64,000 bases of DNA from Monodelphis domestica (taxonomy: Eukaryota > Chordata > Mammalia > Didelphimorphia > Didelphidae). Below the pieces are notes generated by a model that made no database searches, was not told where the DNA came from, and saw nothing but the letters and a program-made list of their open reading frames with translations. Below, in pieces: positions 43,828-55,417 of the stretch (position 1 is the stretch's first letter; each line of letters opens with the position of its first letter). Location: positions 192,153,465 to 192,217,464 of the forward strand of contig NC_077234.1 of assembly GCF_027887165.1 (NCBI RefSeq), written 5' to 3'. The translations under genes and the position numbers were made by a program.

Positions 43828-44976
43828 ATTTTGACTACATCAAATTAAAAAGTTTTTGTACAAACAAAACCAATGTAACTAAAATCAGAAGGGAAGCAAC
43901 AAAATGGGAAACAATCTTCATAAAAATCTCTGACAAAGGTTTAATTACTCAAATTTACAAAGAGCTAAATCAATTGTACAAAAAATCAAGCCATTCTCCA
44001 ATTGATAAATGGGCAAGGGACATGAATAGGCAGTTCTCAGCCAAAGAAATCAAAATTATTAATAAGCACATGAAGAAGTGTTCTAAATCTCTTATAATCA
44101 GAGAGATGCAAATCAAAACAACTCTGAGGTATCACCTCACACCTAGCAGATTGGCTAACATGACAGCAAAGGAAAGCAATGAATGCTGGAGGGGATGTGG
44201 CAAAGTCAGGACATTAATTCATTGCTGGTGGAGTTGTGAATTGATCCAACCTTTCTGGAGGACAATTTGGAACTATGCCCAAAGGGAGATAAAAGACTGT
44301 CTGCCCTTTGATCCAGCCATAGCACTGCTGGGTTTGTACCCCAAAGAGATAATAAGGAAAAGGACTTGTACAAGAATATTCATAGCTGCGCTCTTTGTGG
44401 TGGCCAAAAATTGGAAAATGAAGGGATGCCCTTCAACTGGGTAATGGCTGAACAAATTGTGGTATATGTTGGTGATGGAATACTACTGTGCTCAAAGGAA
44501 TAATAAAGTGGAGGAATTCCATGGAGACTGGAACAACCTCCAGGAAGTGATGCAGAGTGAAAGGAGCAGAACCAGGAAAACATTGTACACAGAGACTGAC
44601 ACACTGTGGTACAATGGAAGTTAATGGACTTCTCCATTGGTGTCAATGCAGTGTCCCTGAACAATCTGCATGGATCTAAAAAACACTATCCACAAGCAGA
44701 GGATAAACTGTAGGAGTAAAAACACCGATGAAAAGCAACTGCTTTACTGCAGGGGTGAAGGGGATATGACTGAGGAGAGACTTCAAATGAACACTCTAAT
44801 GCAGATACCAACAACATGGAAATGGGTTCAAATCAAGAACACATGTGATACCCAGTGAAATTGCACATCAGCTATGGGAGAGGTGGCGGGGTGGAGGGGA
44901 GGGAAGAAAAGAAAATGATCTTTGTTTCCAATGAATAATGTTTGGAAATGACCAAATAAAACAATGTTTAAAAAAA
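43828..44976 (+). mobile_element. 5'-truncated L1 nested inside L1-C ORF2
   Basis: ATTTTGACTACATCAAATTAAAAAG begins in the ORF2 C-terminal region, followed by the end of ORF2 and an L1-A-type 3' UTR, with a poly(A) at 44970-44978. Flanked by an 11-bp duplication, same orientation as the host. The host frame resumes with a linker stretch ([16 protein letters not shown]). Confidence 0.92.
43974..44444 (+). pseudogene. L1 ORF2 C-terminal domain in the nested L1
   Basis: A 156-codon open stretch: [49 protein letters not shown], then the complete Cys motif [18 protein letters not shown] and [17 protein letters not shown]. It ends at TGG-to-TAG in the GEW.N block. It is the best preserved ORF2 C-terminus in the window but has no RT upstream. 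Confidence 0.9.
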
Positions 44977-44987
44977 AAGAAATAGAA

Positions 44988-46133
44988 TACCTAATTAACC
45001 CCATATCTGAAAAAGAAATTGAACATGCCATCAAAGAACTTCCTAAGAAAAAATCCCAATGACCAGATGGATTCACAAATGAATTCTATCAAACATACAA
45101 AGAACAACTAATCCCAATATTATACAAACTATTTGATATAACAAGCAAAAAAGGAGTTCTACCAAGTACCTTTTATGGCACAAATATGATACTGATCCCA
45201 AAGCCAGGCAGGTCAAAAACAGAAGGAAAAAAAAACACTATAGACCAATGTCTTTAATGAACAGAGATGAAAAAATCTTAAATAGAATACTAGCAAAAAG
45301 ACTCCAGCAAGTGATCATGAGGGTTATTCATTATGATCAGGTGGGATTCGTACCAGGATTACAAGAATGGTTCAATATTAGGAAAACCATCCACATAATT
45401 GACCATAACCAACAAGCAAAAACCACCAAAAATCACATGATTATCTCAATGGATGCAGAAAAAGCCATTGATAAAATATAACGCCCATTACTATTGAAAA
45501 CACTAGAAAGTATAGGAATAGAAGGGCCTTTCCTAAAAATAATAAACAGAATATATCTAAAAACATCAGCAAGTATCATCTGCAATGGGGATAACCTAGA
45601 AGCCTACCCAGTAAAATGAGGAGTGATACAAGGATGCCCATTATCACCTCTATTATTTAACATTGTACTAGAAACAATATCAGTAGCAATTAGAGAAAAA
45701 AAAAGAAACTGAAGGTATTAAAATACGCAAGGAGGGGACCAAGCTATTACTCTTTGCAGATGACAAGATGGTCTACGGAAAGAATCCTAGAGAATCAACT
45801 AAAAAGCTAGCAGAAATACACTTTAGCAAAAAAAAAAAAGACAAAAGAAATAAAAGAAAAGAAAAAAAAGAAATACACTTTAGCAAAATTACAGGATACA
45901 AAATAAACCCACATAAGTTATTAGCATTTCTATATATTTCCAACACATCTCAGCAGCAAGAATAAGAAAGAGAAATTCCATTTAGAATCACCCTAGACAA
46001 TATAAAATACTTAGGAATCTATCTGCCAGCACAAAGACTGGAACTATATGAACGCAACTACAAAACATTCCCCACAAAATTAAAACTAGATCTAAATAAT
46101 TGGAAAAACATCAATTATTCATGGGAAGGATGA
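44988..46133 (+). pseudogene. L1-C ORF2: RT domain
   Basis: Host ORF2 resumes after the nested L1. The RT blocks are [20 protein letters not shown], a [20 protein letters not shown] block, [11 protein letters not shown], and FADD (45753-45764). Stops and indels occur throughout, and the thumb region is split by the A-rich insert at 45832-45869. It ends at an in-frame TGA (46131-46133), at the same codon as in L1-A. Confidence 0.9.
45813..45888 (+). mobile_element. Poly(A)-only insertion flanked by 19-bp target duplication
   Basis: GAAATACACTTTAGCAAAA occurs at 45813-45831 and again at 45870-45888. Between lie 38 A-rich bases (AAAAAAAAGACAAAAG...). The host L1 has only one copy of this sequence in L1-A. 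This is what an extremely 5'-truncated retrotransposition, leaving just the tail, would look like. Confidence 0.7.
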
Positions 46134-47457
46134 ACTAAAATGACAATCCTACCCAAACTTATTTACTTATTTAGTGCCATAGCCAACAAACTACCAAAAA
46201 ACTTTTTTACTGATTTAGAATAAAATCATAACAAAGTTCATCTGGAAGAACAAAAGGTCAAGGATATCTAGGGAAATAATGAAAAAAAAAAGGAGGAAGG
46301 TAGCCTAGCAGTACCAGATCTCAAACTACACTATAAAGCAGTGGCCATCAAAACAATTTGGTACTGGCTAAGAGACAGAAAGGAGGATCAGAGGAATAGA
46401 TATGGGGTAAGTGACCTCAGCAAGACAGACTATAAAAATCCAAACATCTCAGCTTTTAGGACAAAAATCCACTATTTGACAAAAACTGCTGGAAAAATAG
46501 GAAGATGATATGAGAGAGATTAGGTTTGGATCAGCACCTCACATCCTACACCATAAGAAACTCAGAATGGGTGAATGGCTTGAACATAAAGAAGGAAACT
46601 GTAAGTAAATTAGGTGAACACAAAATAGTATACTTGTCAGATCTCTGGGAAAGGAAAGATTTTAAGACCAAACAGGAGTTTAAAAAATGACAAAATGTAA
46701 AATAAATAATTTTGATTACATTAAATTAAAAAAATTTTTGTACAAACAAAACCAATGCAACCAAAATTAGAAGGGAAGCAACAAATTGGGGGGAAAAATC
46801 TTCATAACAAAAACTTCTGACAAAGGTCTAATTACTCAAATTTATAAAGAGCTATATCAATTGTACAAAAAAATCAAGCCATTCTCCAATTGATAAATGG
46901 GCAATGGACATGAACAGGCAGTTCTCAGCCAAAGAAATCAAAACTATTAATAAGCACATGAAAAAGTGTTCTACATCTCTTATCATCAGAGAGATGCAAA
47001 TCAAAACAACTCTGAGGTATCACCTCACACCTAGCAGATTGGCTAACATGACAGCAAAGGAAAGTAATGAATGCTGGAGGGGATGTGGCAAAGTAGGGAC
47101 ATTAATTCATTGCTGGTGGAGTTGTGAACTGATCCAACCATTCTGGAGGACAATCTGGAACTATGCCTAAAGGGTGACAAAAGAATATCTACCCTTTGAT
47201 CCAGCCATAGCACTGCTGGGTTTGTACCCCAAAGAGATAATAAGGAAAAGGACGTGTACAAGAATATTCATAGCTGCGCTCTTAGTGGTGGCAAAAATTG
47301 GAAAATGAAGGGATGCCCTTCAATTGGGGAATGGCTGAACAAATTGTGGTATATGTTGGTGATGGAATACTATTTGATTTCTTTAACTGCTTTGGCTAAG
47401 GGAGGAGTGGGGGGGAGGGGAAAATATAATTCTTGTAACCAACGAAAAACATTATAA
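46134..47457 (+). pseudogene. L1-C ORF2: C-terminal region and end
   Basis: TIWYWLRDRKEDQRNR-type sequence near 46355, then 46904-47170 open with [35 protein letters not shown] and the complete motif [18 protein letters not shown]. The end (47254-47457) reaches LWYMLVMEYY and then switches to a different 3' sequence, so the last 40 or so codons present in the other copies are missing. Confidence 0.88.
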
Positions 47458-47501
47458 ATTGACTAACTAAATTTTTCAAAAAAAAAAGAATAAAGAGAAA
47501 A

Positions 47502-48365
47502 CAAGGAACAAAAAACAAAGCATACTTTTATCTTCTAATTGTTCTTTTAATAGGTCAGCAACCCCACAATCATTTCAGTAAACAATGTCATTTCCATTCT
47601 TTGAAAAGCATGCTCCATATCCATTCATGACATTTTTCTCAATTTGTAGATAATACATCACCCAAGATAAAAATGGAAACTACAAGGCCTAAATTCATTT
47701 TTCCCTATGACCATAACTCTCATTACTGGTAATAAGTCACAAGGCTTCTGAATCTAGACAAGAGATCTTTGTCACAGGAGAAGAGGGAGGGCTAGCCCTG
47801 GGCAAAATTGTGAGGTAGGCAAATTTAATCTTTGGCAACTGCCCATCTCTTCAACTGTTTCCTATTTTCTCAAGTGGCCCCAAACTTAGTCACTTGTAGC
47901 ATTACAGCATATTAGGTTACCATTTAAAATGTCTCCTTCAAAAGTCCTCTCCATAGCTTCCTTTGCTTACTCCAAAGAATTACCTTGAGTCTGTTTTTGT
48001 TTGTATTTATATGGGTATCTATTGTCTCCTCAATGTATTATAATAAATTCCTTCAGGTTAGATTATTTCATTTTTGTCTTTCTATTAACAATGTAATTGC
48101 AGAATATCTAGAGCATATTAGACACTTAATTTAACATGATTGTTGATTAACTTATCTAAAGTTTTTATTGATTTAAAACCTTCCAAAGGCTTTGAGAAAT
48201 CAAAAAGCTTTCAGAACCCAAAATAATAAAGGTATGAGTGAGGAAATGGATAATGGTTTGAGTTTGAGTTTGGGAGCCAAGGGGAAGCATTGTTATAACC
48301 TCTTCAAATTATGACATATATAAAGCCTATGATAATATTGAGTTTATATGAAGAGAGACACTTTT
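47502..48365. other. Mostly unassigned sequence
   Basis: A weak L2 3' end (AATTCCTTCAGGTTAGATTATTTC, TTAGACACTTAATTTAAC) lies at 48000-48150. No gene seen. Confidence 0.45.
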
Positions 48366-48379
48366 AAGAAGAAATGGAG

Positions 48380-48577
48380 TGGGGAACTTTGATGGTTCAG
48401 TGGATACAAAGCCAGGCCTGGAATCAGGAGGTCCTGGGTTCAAATTTGATCTCAGACCCTTCCTCGCTGAGTGACCCTGGGCAAGACACTTAACCCCCAT
48501 TGTCTAATCCTTATTGTTCTTCTACCTTGGAACCAATATGCAGTGATGATTCTAAGACAGAAGGTAAGAGTTTAAAG
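48380..48577 (+). mobile_element. tRNA-derived SINE with exact 14-bp target duplication
   Basis: TGGGGAACTTTGATGGTTCAG, GTGACCCTGGGCAAGACACTTAACCCCC, CTAAGACAGAAGGTAAGAG. AAGAAGAAATGGAG at 48366-48379 and 48578-48591. Confidence 0.95.
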
Positions 48578-48591
48578 AAGAAGAAATGGAG

Positions 48592-50465
48592 CATAAGTTT
48601 ATTGAAAAGAAGTATTCTTTTGTCTTCACCTGACACCTTGAAGTCCTCTTTCAAACATCTGATACTTTCAAACACTCAAATACTTGGCCCATAAGCTTAA
48701 GAGTGGAAGATTGTGCTCCAGATTCCAGGTTATTGTTGGTGGGAGAGAGGGCATCAATGGGCAACAGTTCAGGAACTTTCAAATAGAAAGAAGTGACAGA
48801 AGACAATGTGCTCTCTGCTTTTGTGAATTTGCCATAAACTGAAAAGCAACTCTTGGAACTTTATTAAATGATATAAGTTTTCTTTTTATTCTATGCTGCC
48901 ATGGAACCCAAAATCCAACTCTTTGAACTGGAAAAGGCCTTTCTACTTACTTAACAAGCTTCTTTCTCAGGGCCCAAGCACAATAAAACTGTGTACACAG
49001 GATTTGAGTCTAATGCTCCCAAGGGACATTGCCAATGTCTCCAGCCAAGTCACTGTGCTTCAATAGGGCTGGTCTAGCCAAAACATCCTATCCTTTGATG
49101 GAAGGATATTTAATTAATTGTACTAGTTGTGGCCTAACATTTTCCCAGAACTTTTTTCTTTCAGAAATGCATGAATAAACTCCATCAAAATAATTTTTTC
49201 ATATATCTGGGACATTAAGACAAAATGTAATAAAGTAGATGGATCTGGTCATGAATTCCAAATTAAAAAGGACTAGGATGAACATTTGGTTTTTTTGTAC
49301 TTCAGAATTTAATTGAGCTGATTATAACTAGTGGTTTTGAAGCTGTGAATTTGTAATTAGAATTGAATTAGTATATTTAGTGGAAACATGATTAGCTTCT
49401 ATAAATACTGTTCTATAGTTTTGTTTGGATCAATGAATTCAGTTGGTTATGTACTAATGAGCTTGGCCAACATTTAAAATTCAATCCCTATATTGTCTTT
49501 TAACTTTCCATAAAGGAAAATTGCTTTATTGGCACTAACTTTATACTTGATCTCAATCAGTCATTTAGCAAGCAGGTAAGAAACAGATGTTTATTATGTA
49601 CCTACTATGTGAAAAGTAGCATATACAAAGACAAAAATGAAACAATATCTGCTCAGATATATTATATAATATTGATGTGTATAAATATAGATGCATTCAT
49701 ATATGTAGGTACATATACAGATATGTGTATATATACCCATGAATGTAGGTGTGTATTTACATATTCAAAATATATGCTAATTAAATATAACTTGCAACTA
49801 TCTGTTATTGGTCACAATGGGGACCAGGCAACAGAGCACAAACTCATCAACGGTACTAGAAAGTCAATTCAAAGTCTATTTCCTTTTGCCAGGAAAATGG
49901 CAACAGCATCATTTTTATATATGCGTAGAATATATGCAGAATAGAGCATTTTTAAATTTTTTCTCTGCGGTCAGGAAATCACTCAGGGGCAGAAGGTATA
50001 GATGGGTTACAAACTGCACCAGTGGAGAAAGTCCCTGTACTGACAGATTATCTTCAACATATTTAAATCAGCATCTTAATCTTAGATCTTGGTCATCAAT
50101 TCATTAGGCAGGCACATACACGTACTCATTTGTAATAAACTGGGACTTAGTCAAATTTAATGAACTATTCATTAAGAATTTACTGCATGTCTAGTCCTGA
50201 ATTGCTCATAGAAGACTGTGACTTCAAAATTTCTTAGACAATCTTGACTCAGCCACTGACACCATCGAACATATTATATAACCTATTTTTATATCAGTTC
50301 CTATACGGCAGACTCTAAAAAGAACCTGAAAGATTGCAAATAATAATAGTTAATAGTTATAGAGAATTGTGATTCACAAATAGATTTATGTATGTAATTT
50401 CACTTGATCTTTACAATAATCTTATAAGCTAGGTGTAAAAGTAACATCTCACTTTAGAAAACAGA
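48592..50465. other. Unassigned intergenic sequence
   Basis: TTATTATGTACCTACTATGTG at 49591 is a piece of the ancient repeat. Open frames at 49609-49944 and 49808-50107 are in AT-rich sequence with no domain. No gene seen. Confidence 0.5.
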
Positions 50466-51164
<699 letters not shown>

Positions 51165-51314
51165 AATTTTTGTTGAGCCATAGGGCTTTACCTAGTTTCC
51201 TCCATCTATTTGAATGACTTTCTATTCAACATGACTCCGGTTGCAACTTACTGATAAAATGCCATGGTACAATTAATTTAGCAAAAACAACTAGTTATAG
51301 CCATGGAACCAGGG

Positions 51315-51650
51315 ATTTTTTGTCTTTTTTTAGTTATGGATCCCTCTGGCCATCTGGTGAAGCCTATCTCAAAATAGTGGGGTTTAAAAAAAAATTAACC
51401 CTTACTTTCTGCATTAGAATCAATGCTATATATTGGCTCCAATGCAGAAGAGTGGTAAAGTCTAGAAAATGGGCATTAAGTGACTTGCCCAGGGTCCCAC
51501 AGCCAGAAAGTATTTGAGGCCAGATTTAAACCCAGAATCTCCCATCTCAATCCACTGAGTCATCTGGATGCCCCCTAGAATAGTGTTTTTAAAAACATAA
51601 AATGAAATTTAAGATTTCAAGTTTAGGTCACATAAGAAAAGACTATACTG
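51315..51650. mobile_element. hAT-like MITE (GGTTCTTAACC family), split by a SINE
   Basis: AGTTATGGATCCCTCTGGCCATCTGGTGAAGCC and CTCAAAATAGTG on the left; AATAGTGTTTTTAAAAACATAAAATG on the right. Confidence 0.65.
51381..51578 (-). mobile_element. tRNA-derived SINE inserted in a MITE
   Basis: A-run, ACCCTTACTTTCTGCATTAG, GACTTGCCCAGGGTCCCACAGCC, and the tRNA-like end CCACTGAGTCATCTGGATGCCCCC. Confidence 0.9.
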
Positions 51651-51654
51651 AAAT

Positions 51655-52290
51655 GAAATTATCTACAATCGAGTATTACTTTGCTGTGAGAAATGAAAAA
51701 TATGATGAATAAAGCAAGAAAGAAAGCTTTTGATAAAGTGATTCAGAGTGATATAACAAAGAGTCAATAATAACCACCAAAAAAATCAAAAGTGAATACT
51801 GGAAAATCACAAAGAATAAGCATGACTCCAAAGAAGAGAGATAGAAGACACTCAACGCCCTACTTTGCAAAAGTATTAAGTTCACAAATATGGTTCATTG
51901 CACTTATTTTCTTTTTTTTTTAAACCCTTACCTTCCAACTTGAAATCAATACTCTGTATTGGTTCCAAGACAGAAGAGTGGTAAGGGCTAGGCAAAGGGG
52001 TTCAGTGATTTGCCCAGGGTCACACAGCTGGGAAATGTCTGATACCAGATTTGAACCTAGTACCTCCCGTCTCTAGGCCTGGCTCTCAATCCACTGAGCT
52101 ACCCAGCTGCTCCCACTGCACTTATTTTCAATTTTTTTGTTAGATTAATAAATTTTACTGATTTTTTCTTTTCTTTTTCTTTTTTAGTATTTGTTATGTA
52201 AGATAGATTTCCTAGAGAGAGAGGCATACTGGGGGAAGTTTTGATAATTAAAAAAAAAAAGATAGCAATAAAAAACTTATTTTAAAAATA
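51655..52290 (+). mobile_element. Older L1-type 3' end, split by a SINE
   Basis: GTATTACTTTGCTGTGAGAAATG, AGAATAAGCATGACTCCAAAG before the SINE; TTTGTTATGTAAGATAGATTTCC and GATAGCAATAAAAAAC after it. Same family as 14160-14650. Confidence 0.6.
51912..52116 (-). mobile_element. tRNA-derived SINE with exact 13-bp target duplication
   Basis: T-run, AAACCCTTACCTTCC, GATTTGCCCAGGGTCACACAGC, and CTGAGCTACCCAGCTGCTCCC. TGCACTTATTTTC at 51899-51911 and 52117-52129. Confidence 0.93.
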
Positions 52291-52297
52291 CAATTAT

Positions 52298-52311
52298 GGG
52301 GGGGGGGGGGG
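52298..52311 (+). repeat. Poly(G) run
   Basis: Fourteen G after CAATTAT. Confidence 0.95.
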
Positions 52312-52984
52312 AGTTCATGGACTCTAGATGCCTTAGACTAAATGTGAAAAAGCCCTTGCAACTGGAGGAATGCTTACTAGGCAGATATTCAGGTAAGCTA
52401 AGGAAAACTGATAAAGCTCTGGGAATTATATGTCAATTATCAAGGGAATTGATAAGAGTTCATTCAAGAGTTTGGAGCAATCATGGCATTCCAGTGAAAT
52501 GTATGAGGAGAAATTACCTGGAAGGGATAGGGAAGGGAAAGGCCTTAGCCTTTGTTTCTTCTCCACCCATTCCTTTCCTCATTTTCTAGACCAGAAGTGG
52601 GCTGACTATGTGATATTCAAAGAGTATACAGGATGTTGAACTTCCCATCTTCCCATTAGTTTCTTAGTAGCATTCTGGTGCAGAATAAGCAATTAATAAA
52701 TGTTTATTGACTGACTGTGACTAATGTCAGTGTCAGCATCTGGAGCCAGTGTCAGACTGGGTATAGATTGTAAATATAATACAATACAAGAAGCAAAAAA
52801 AAAAAATCAACAATACTACTCCATGGCAAAGGGAATTTTTTGAGCATGTTAGAGAACTACCAGCCATCATGATCTATGAGCTGTCCCTTTGACAAATATC
52901 CTCTCTCCTCTGGACTCTGTATATGTTTCTAGAAGAGTGTCACAGACTTGTAGAGGGATGTTTAGTACCAAATGTATTTACTAA
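52312..52984. other. Unassigned sequence
   Basis: Overlapping open frames at 52296-52639 have no domain. TTAATAAATGTTTATTGACTG near 52690 is an L2-type tail. No gene seen. Confidence 0.45.
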
Positions 52985-54358
52985 CATTAGTAAATTCTCC
53001 TTTTTAAGAGCTACACCAAATGAAGAATTGTAATCAATCTAGTGACCATCCATAATTTCAGAGGACCAATAATGAAACGTGCTACCCACCCCCTAACAGT
53101 AAGTAAGATGATGGCCTCAAGACATAAAATGGAACATACGTTTTTGGACATTGTAAACCTCAAAATTTCTCAGACTTATGAATGTTAGGGGTTTCCCCCA
53201 TTGGGGAATCTTCTACTTAAAAAAATTCCCTAGCAGATAGTGAGAATTCTACTTGAATGTGAGGGCTCATTGCCTTGGGAATATCCCTACTCCACCCTAC
53301 TTAAGACTGCTTTAGGACAGAAAACTCCTTCAGAACAATGAAAGTACTTTGATCCATGCTTATGGAAGGGACAGGAAGTTCTTTGAGTCATAACTGTTTT
53401 AGAATTGATACAATGGGATACTAAGTACCTATAAAGGTGGGGCAACTTGTAAACTACTTAAACCTAAAAGGGTGATAACTTATTCAGAGGTTTTTTCTAA
53501 TGAAATTTGTTGACACAGCAGCATTTTTTCCTGACTTACTAAAGAGATTAAAACTACTCAGCTGTGAATTCAAAATGGGCGGTCCTTTAGAAACATCTAC
53601 AGTGATTGGTAGATGTAAGGACTTAGGGGAGGTGACAGAGGAGATTTTGCCCTTAAAAATAAGAGCTCAGAGAAGAACAAAGAAAGGATCTCGATTTCTG
53701 ACTCTCATTCTGAAGGAGAGTTCCTTGAGGAGCTCCTCTGAGGGGCTCTGTCCCTCTGGGGTAGGAGCTCTGGAGGCTCTTGAGAGAGGCCCTTTGAAAC
53801 AATCTCTGGCTGGAAGACTCTTTGAGGAAGGACGCTGGCCTGGTGTTACTAGGATCCTTGTTTAGTCAGACCTTGTGGTGAGTGTTAAAAAACTGACTGA
53901 TTTCTCTTTTTAAGACTCAGGTCTAGGCTATATTGGCTTGAGGCCTTTCATAATTATTCCTTTCTTACTCTCTCTCTCTCTTTCTTTGGTTACTCATTGT
54001 ATCATTAATTAAAATCTCTATAAAACCCAATTGACTTGGGTATTTGAATAATTGGGAATATTTCCCTGGCAACCACCTTATATTTGATTTTAAAACCCAA
54101 GACACTGTAGTGAAACATATTTCTGCAGTCAAATTTGCTCACCCTCTCTTATATCTATCACAATTTATATCTTCCACTATTTTAATCACTACAGTTTAAG
54201 ACCTCAACCATTTTAAATCTCACAACATGGCCAGTATGGAAATTTGTCTCAGTTGACAATGTTTACTGGTTGCAACAGCTTTTCTTCCACAATCAGGGGA
54301 AAATGGAAGAAAGATAAAATAGATTTTGTTCATTTCAAAAAAATAAAATAAAATTTAA
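52985..54358 (+). mobile_element. Older L1 3' UTR, split by an LTR
   Basis: CCATAATTTCAGAGGACCAATAATGAAACG, TGCTACCCACCCCC and TTTTTGGACAT on the left; GGCCAGTATGGAAATTTG and an A-rich tail (54337-54358) on the right. Joined, GGACAT+GGCCAG matches the other copy (GGACATAGTTAATG) in position. Confidence 0.75.
53152..54224 (+). mobile_element. Solo retroviral LTR with 4-bp target duplication
   Basis: The 1073-bp insert begins TGTAAACC and ends CTCACA (the TG...CA rule). ACAT stands before (53148-53151) and after (54225-54228). A 4-bp duplication is typical of gamma-like (class I) endogenous retroviruses. CCTATAAAGG at about 53429 may be a TATA box and ATTAAAATC near 54008 a poly(A) signal. No retroviral genes are attached. 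The 121-codon frame at 53500-53865 lies inside it and shows no known domain; I do not call it a gene. Confidence 0.8.
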
Positions 54359-54857
54359 AACTACTTAAAGCTCACTGGTGAAAATGATTCTCAACGGATA
54401 ATCTTGGGAATGGGAAGCATACTAGTGAGAACTCAAGAAAATGGTGTCAGACAATCAACCCTGACCCTTAAAAATTGACCTCTAAAACTCTAAAAGGGAT
54501 CTGTAGCCTTGCTTGTGCCTCAAGATTCATATATGAGAGTATAAACTGGGATAAATATTATCAAAACCTTTATGGGCTATACCTCTATTCAATGACACAA
54601 AGAAAAGTGAGATGTGTAACCTTTAGGGATATAGAGATCATTCCTGTGGGAACAAAAGAGACATAGACAGGATAACTTTTGAACTGGCCGTGAATGATAG
54701 CATCAGCTTGCCTCCCTGATGTCTTGTAGGAAGAATATACAGTCTCAGTATATCTCCCTAAGAAGAAAAATGATGTGTGACACATTAATGAGTGCAAGAC
54801 AAATTGTTTTATAATGCTGAGAAGCCAAAGCCCTTGGCAAAAAAAAAAAGGGGGGAA
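54359..54857 (+). mobile_element. Possible retroviral 3' internal remnant ending in a polypurine tract
   Basis: The stretch ends with A11-G6-AA (54839-54857), followed at once by TGTGGGAAG. A polypurine tract next to TG is how the 3' LTR of a retrovirus begins. The upstream frame at 54475-54666 has no domain that I can name. It could also be an old repeat with a chance purine run. Confidence 0.35.
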
Positions 54858-55380
54858 TGTGGGAAGTGCTGATGACAGAAGAAACAATCTGTTGACATTG
54901 AGTTTAGAAAGGAAGAGCTGTGATTTTGCCCTTATTGACATTGACAGTGAAGAATTGTTGAATATCTTTCAAGGGTGAAGCTTTTTTCAGACTGACCAAA
55001 GCCAACAATAATCAAAAAGGTCTAGAAGGAAGGATTATCTCTGCCTTTGACCATTAGTAAATGATTCCTTCTATCAAATTTAAACCCTTCATGTGTCAGT
55101 TTAAACACATTTCTTTTTGTTCAGAATTCACTGAAGACAGAGAACAGTGGGATCACTATCCTCTTTGTAGAATCCTTTGTAGAAAGTTCTTACTTCGGTT
55201 TTTCTTAATCTACATCCAAAGCCCAGAAGATATGTCAAACTTTTTCTTGATGTTGACTACAGGTAGCCATATGCACACATTTTCTTTTATAACTGAAGAA
55301 AGGATAGACCTGCATAGAAGCTGGTGAACTTGATAAATAAGGCATTTCAAATTGTCCTATAAAATAATATTGTACAATCT
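54858..55380 (+). mobile_element. Possible 3' LTR, end uncertain
   Basis: Begins TGTGGGAAGTGC after the polypurine tract. I cannot find its end; ATAAAATAATATTG near 55362 could be the poly(A) region. Not similar to the LTR at 53152. No matching 5' LTR in the window. Confidence 0.3.
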
Positions 55381-55417
55381 CACTTATGCTTTTGATGTAC
55401 TCTTTAAATTTTTAATT

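Larger units (their letters stand above)
40347..47485 (+). mobile_element. L1-C: full-length L1 with perfect 16-bp target duplication
   Basis: It runs from GAGGCAGAGGCAAAGTCAAG to an A-run at 47478-47485. Parts: 5' UTR (to 40761), ORF1 (40762-about 41800), a roughly 700-bp spacer, ORF2 (from 42502) and 3' UTR. A 1.15-kb truncated L1 (43828-44976) and a 38-bp A-rich insert (45832-45869) interrupt ORF2; without them the element is near 6 kb. All frames are broken. Its last 120 bases differ from the 3' UTR of L1-A and of its own nested L1: it has AGGGGAAAATATAATTCTTG and TTGACTAACTAAATTTTTC. Full length with an intact duplication points to a clean insertion. Confidence 0.95.

Noticed and set aside
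53500-53865. A 121-codon open frame, the longest outside L1 and microsatellite
   Set aside because: It lies wholly inside the solo LTR, has no domain I recognise and no flanking gene structure.
54228-54245. TGG after the LTR end as a retroviral primer-binding site
   Set aside because: The sequence from GGCCAG on is the continuation of the interrupted L1 3' UTR, and no tRNA 3' end fits.
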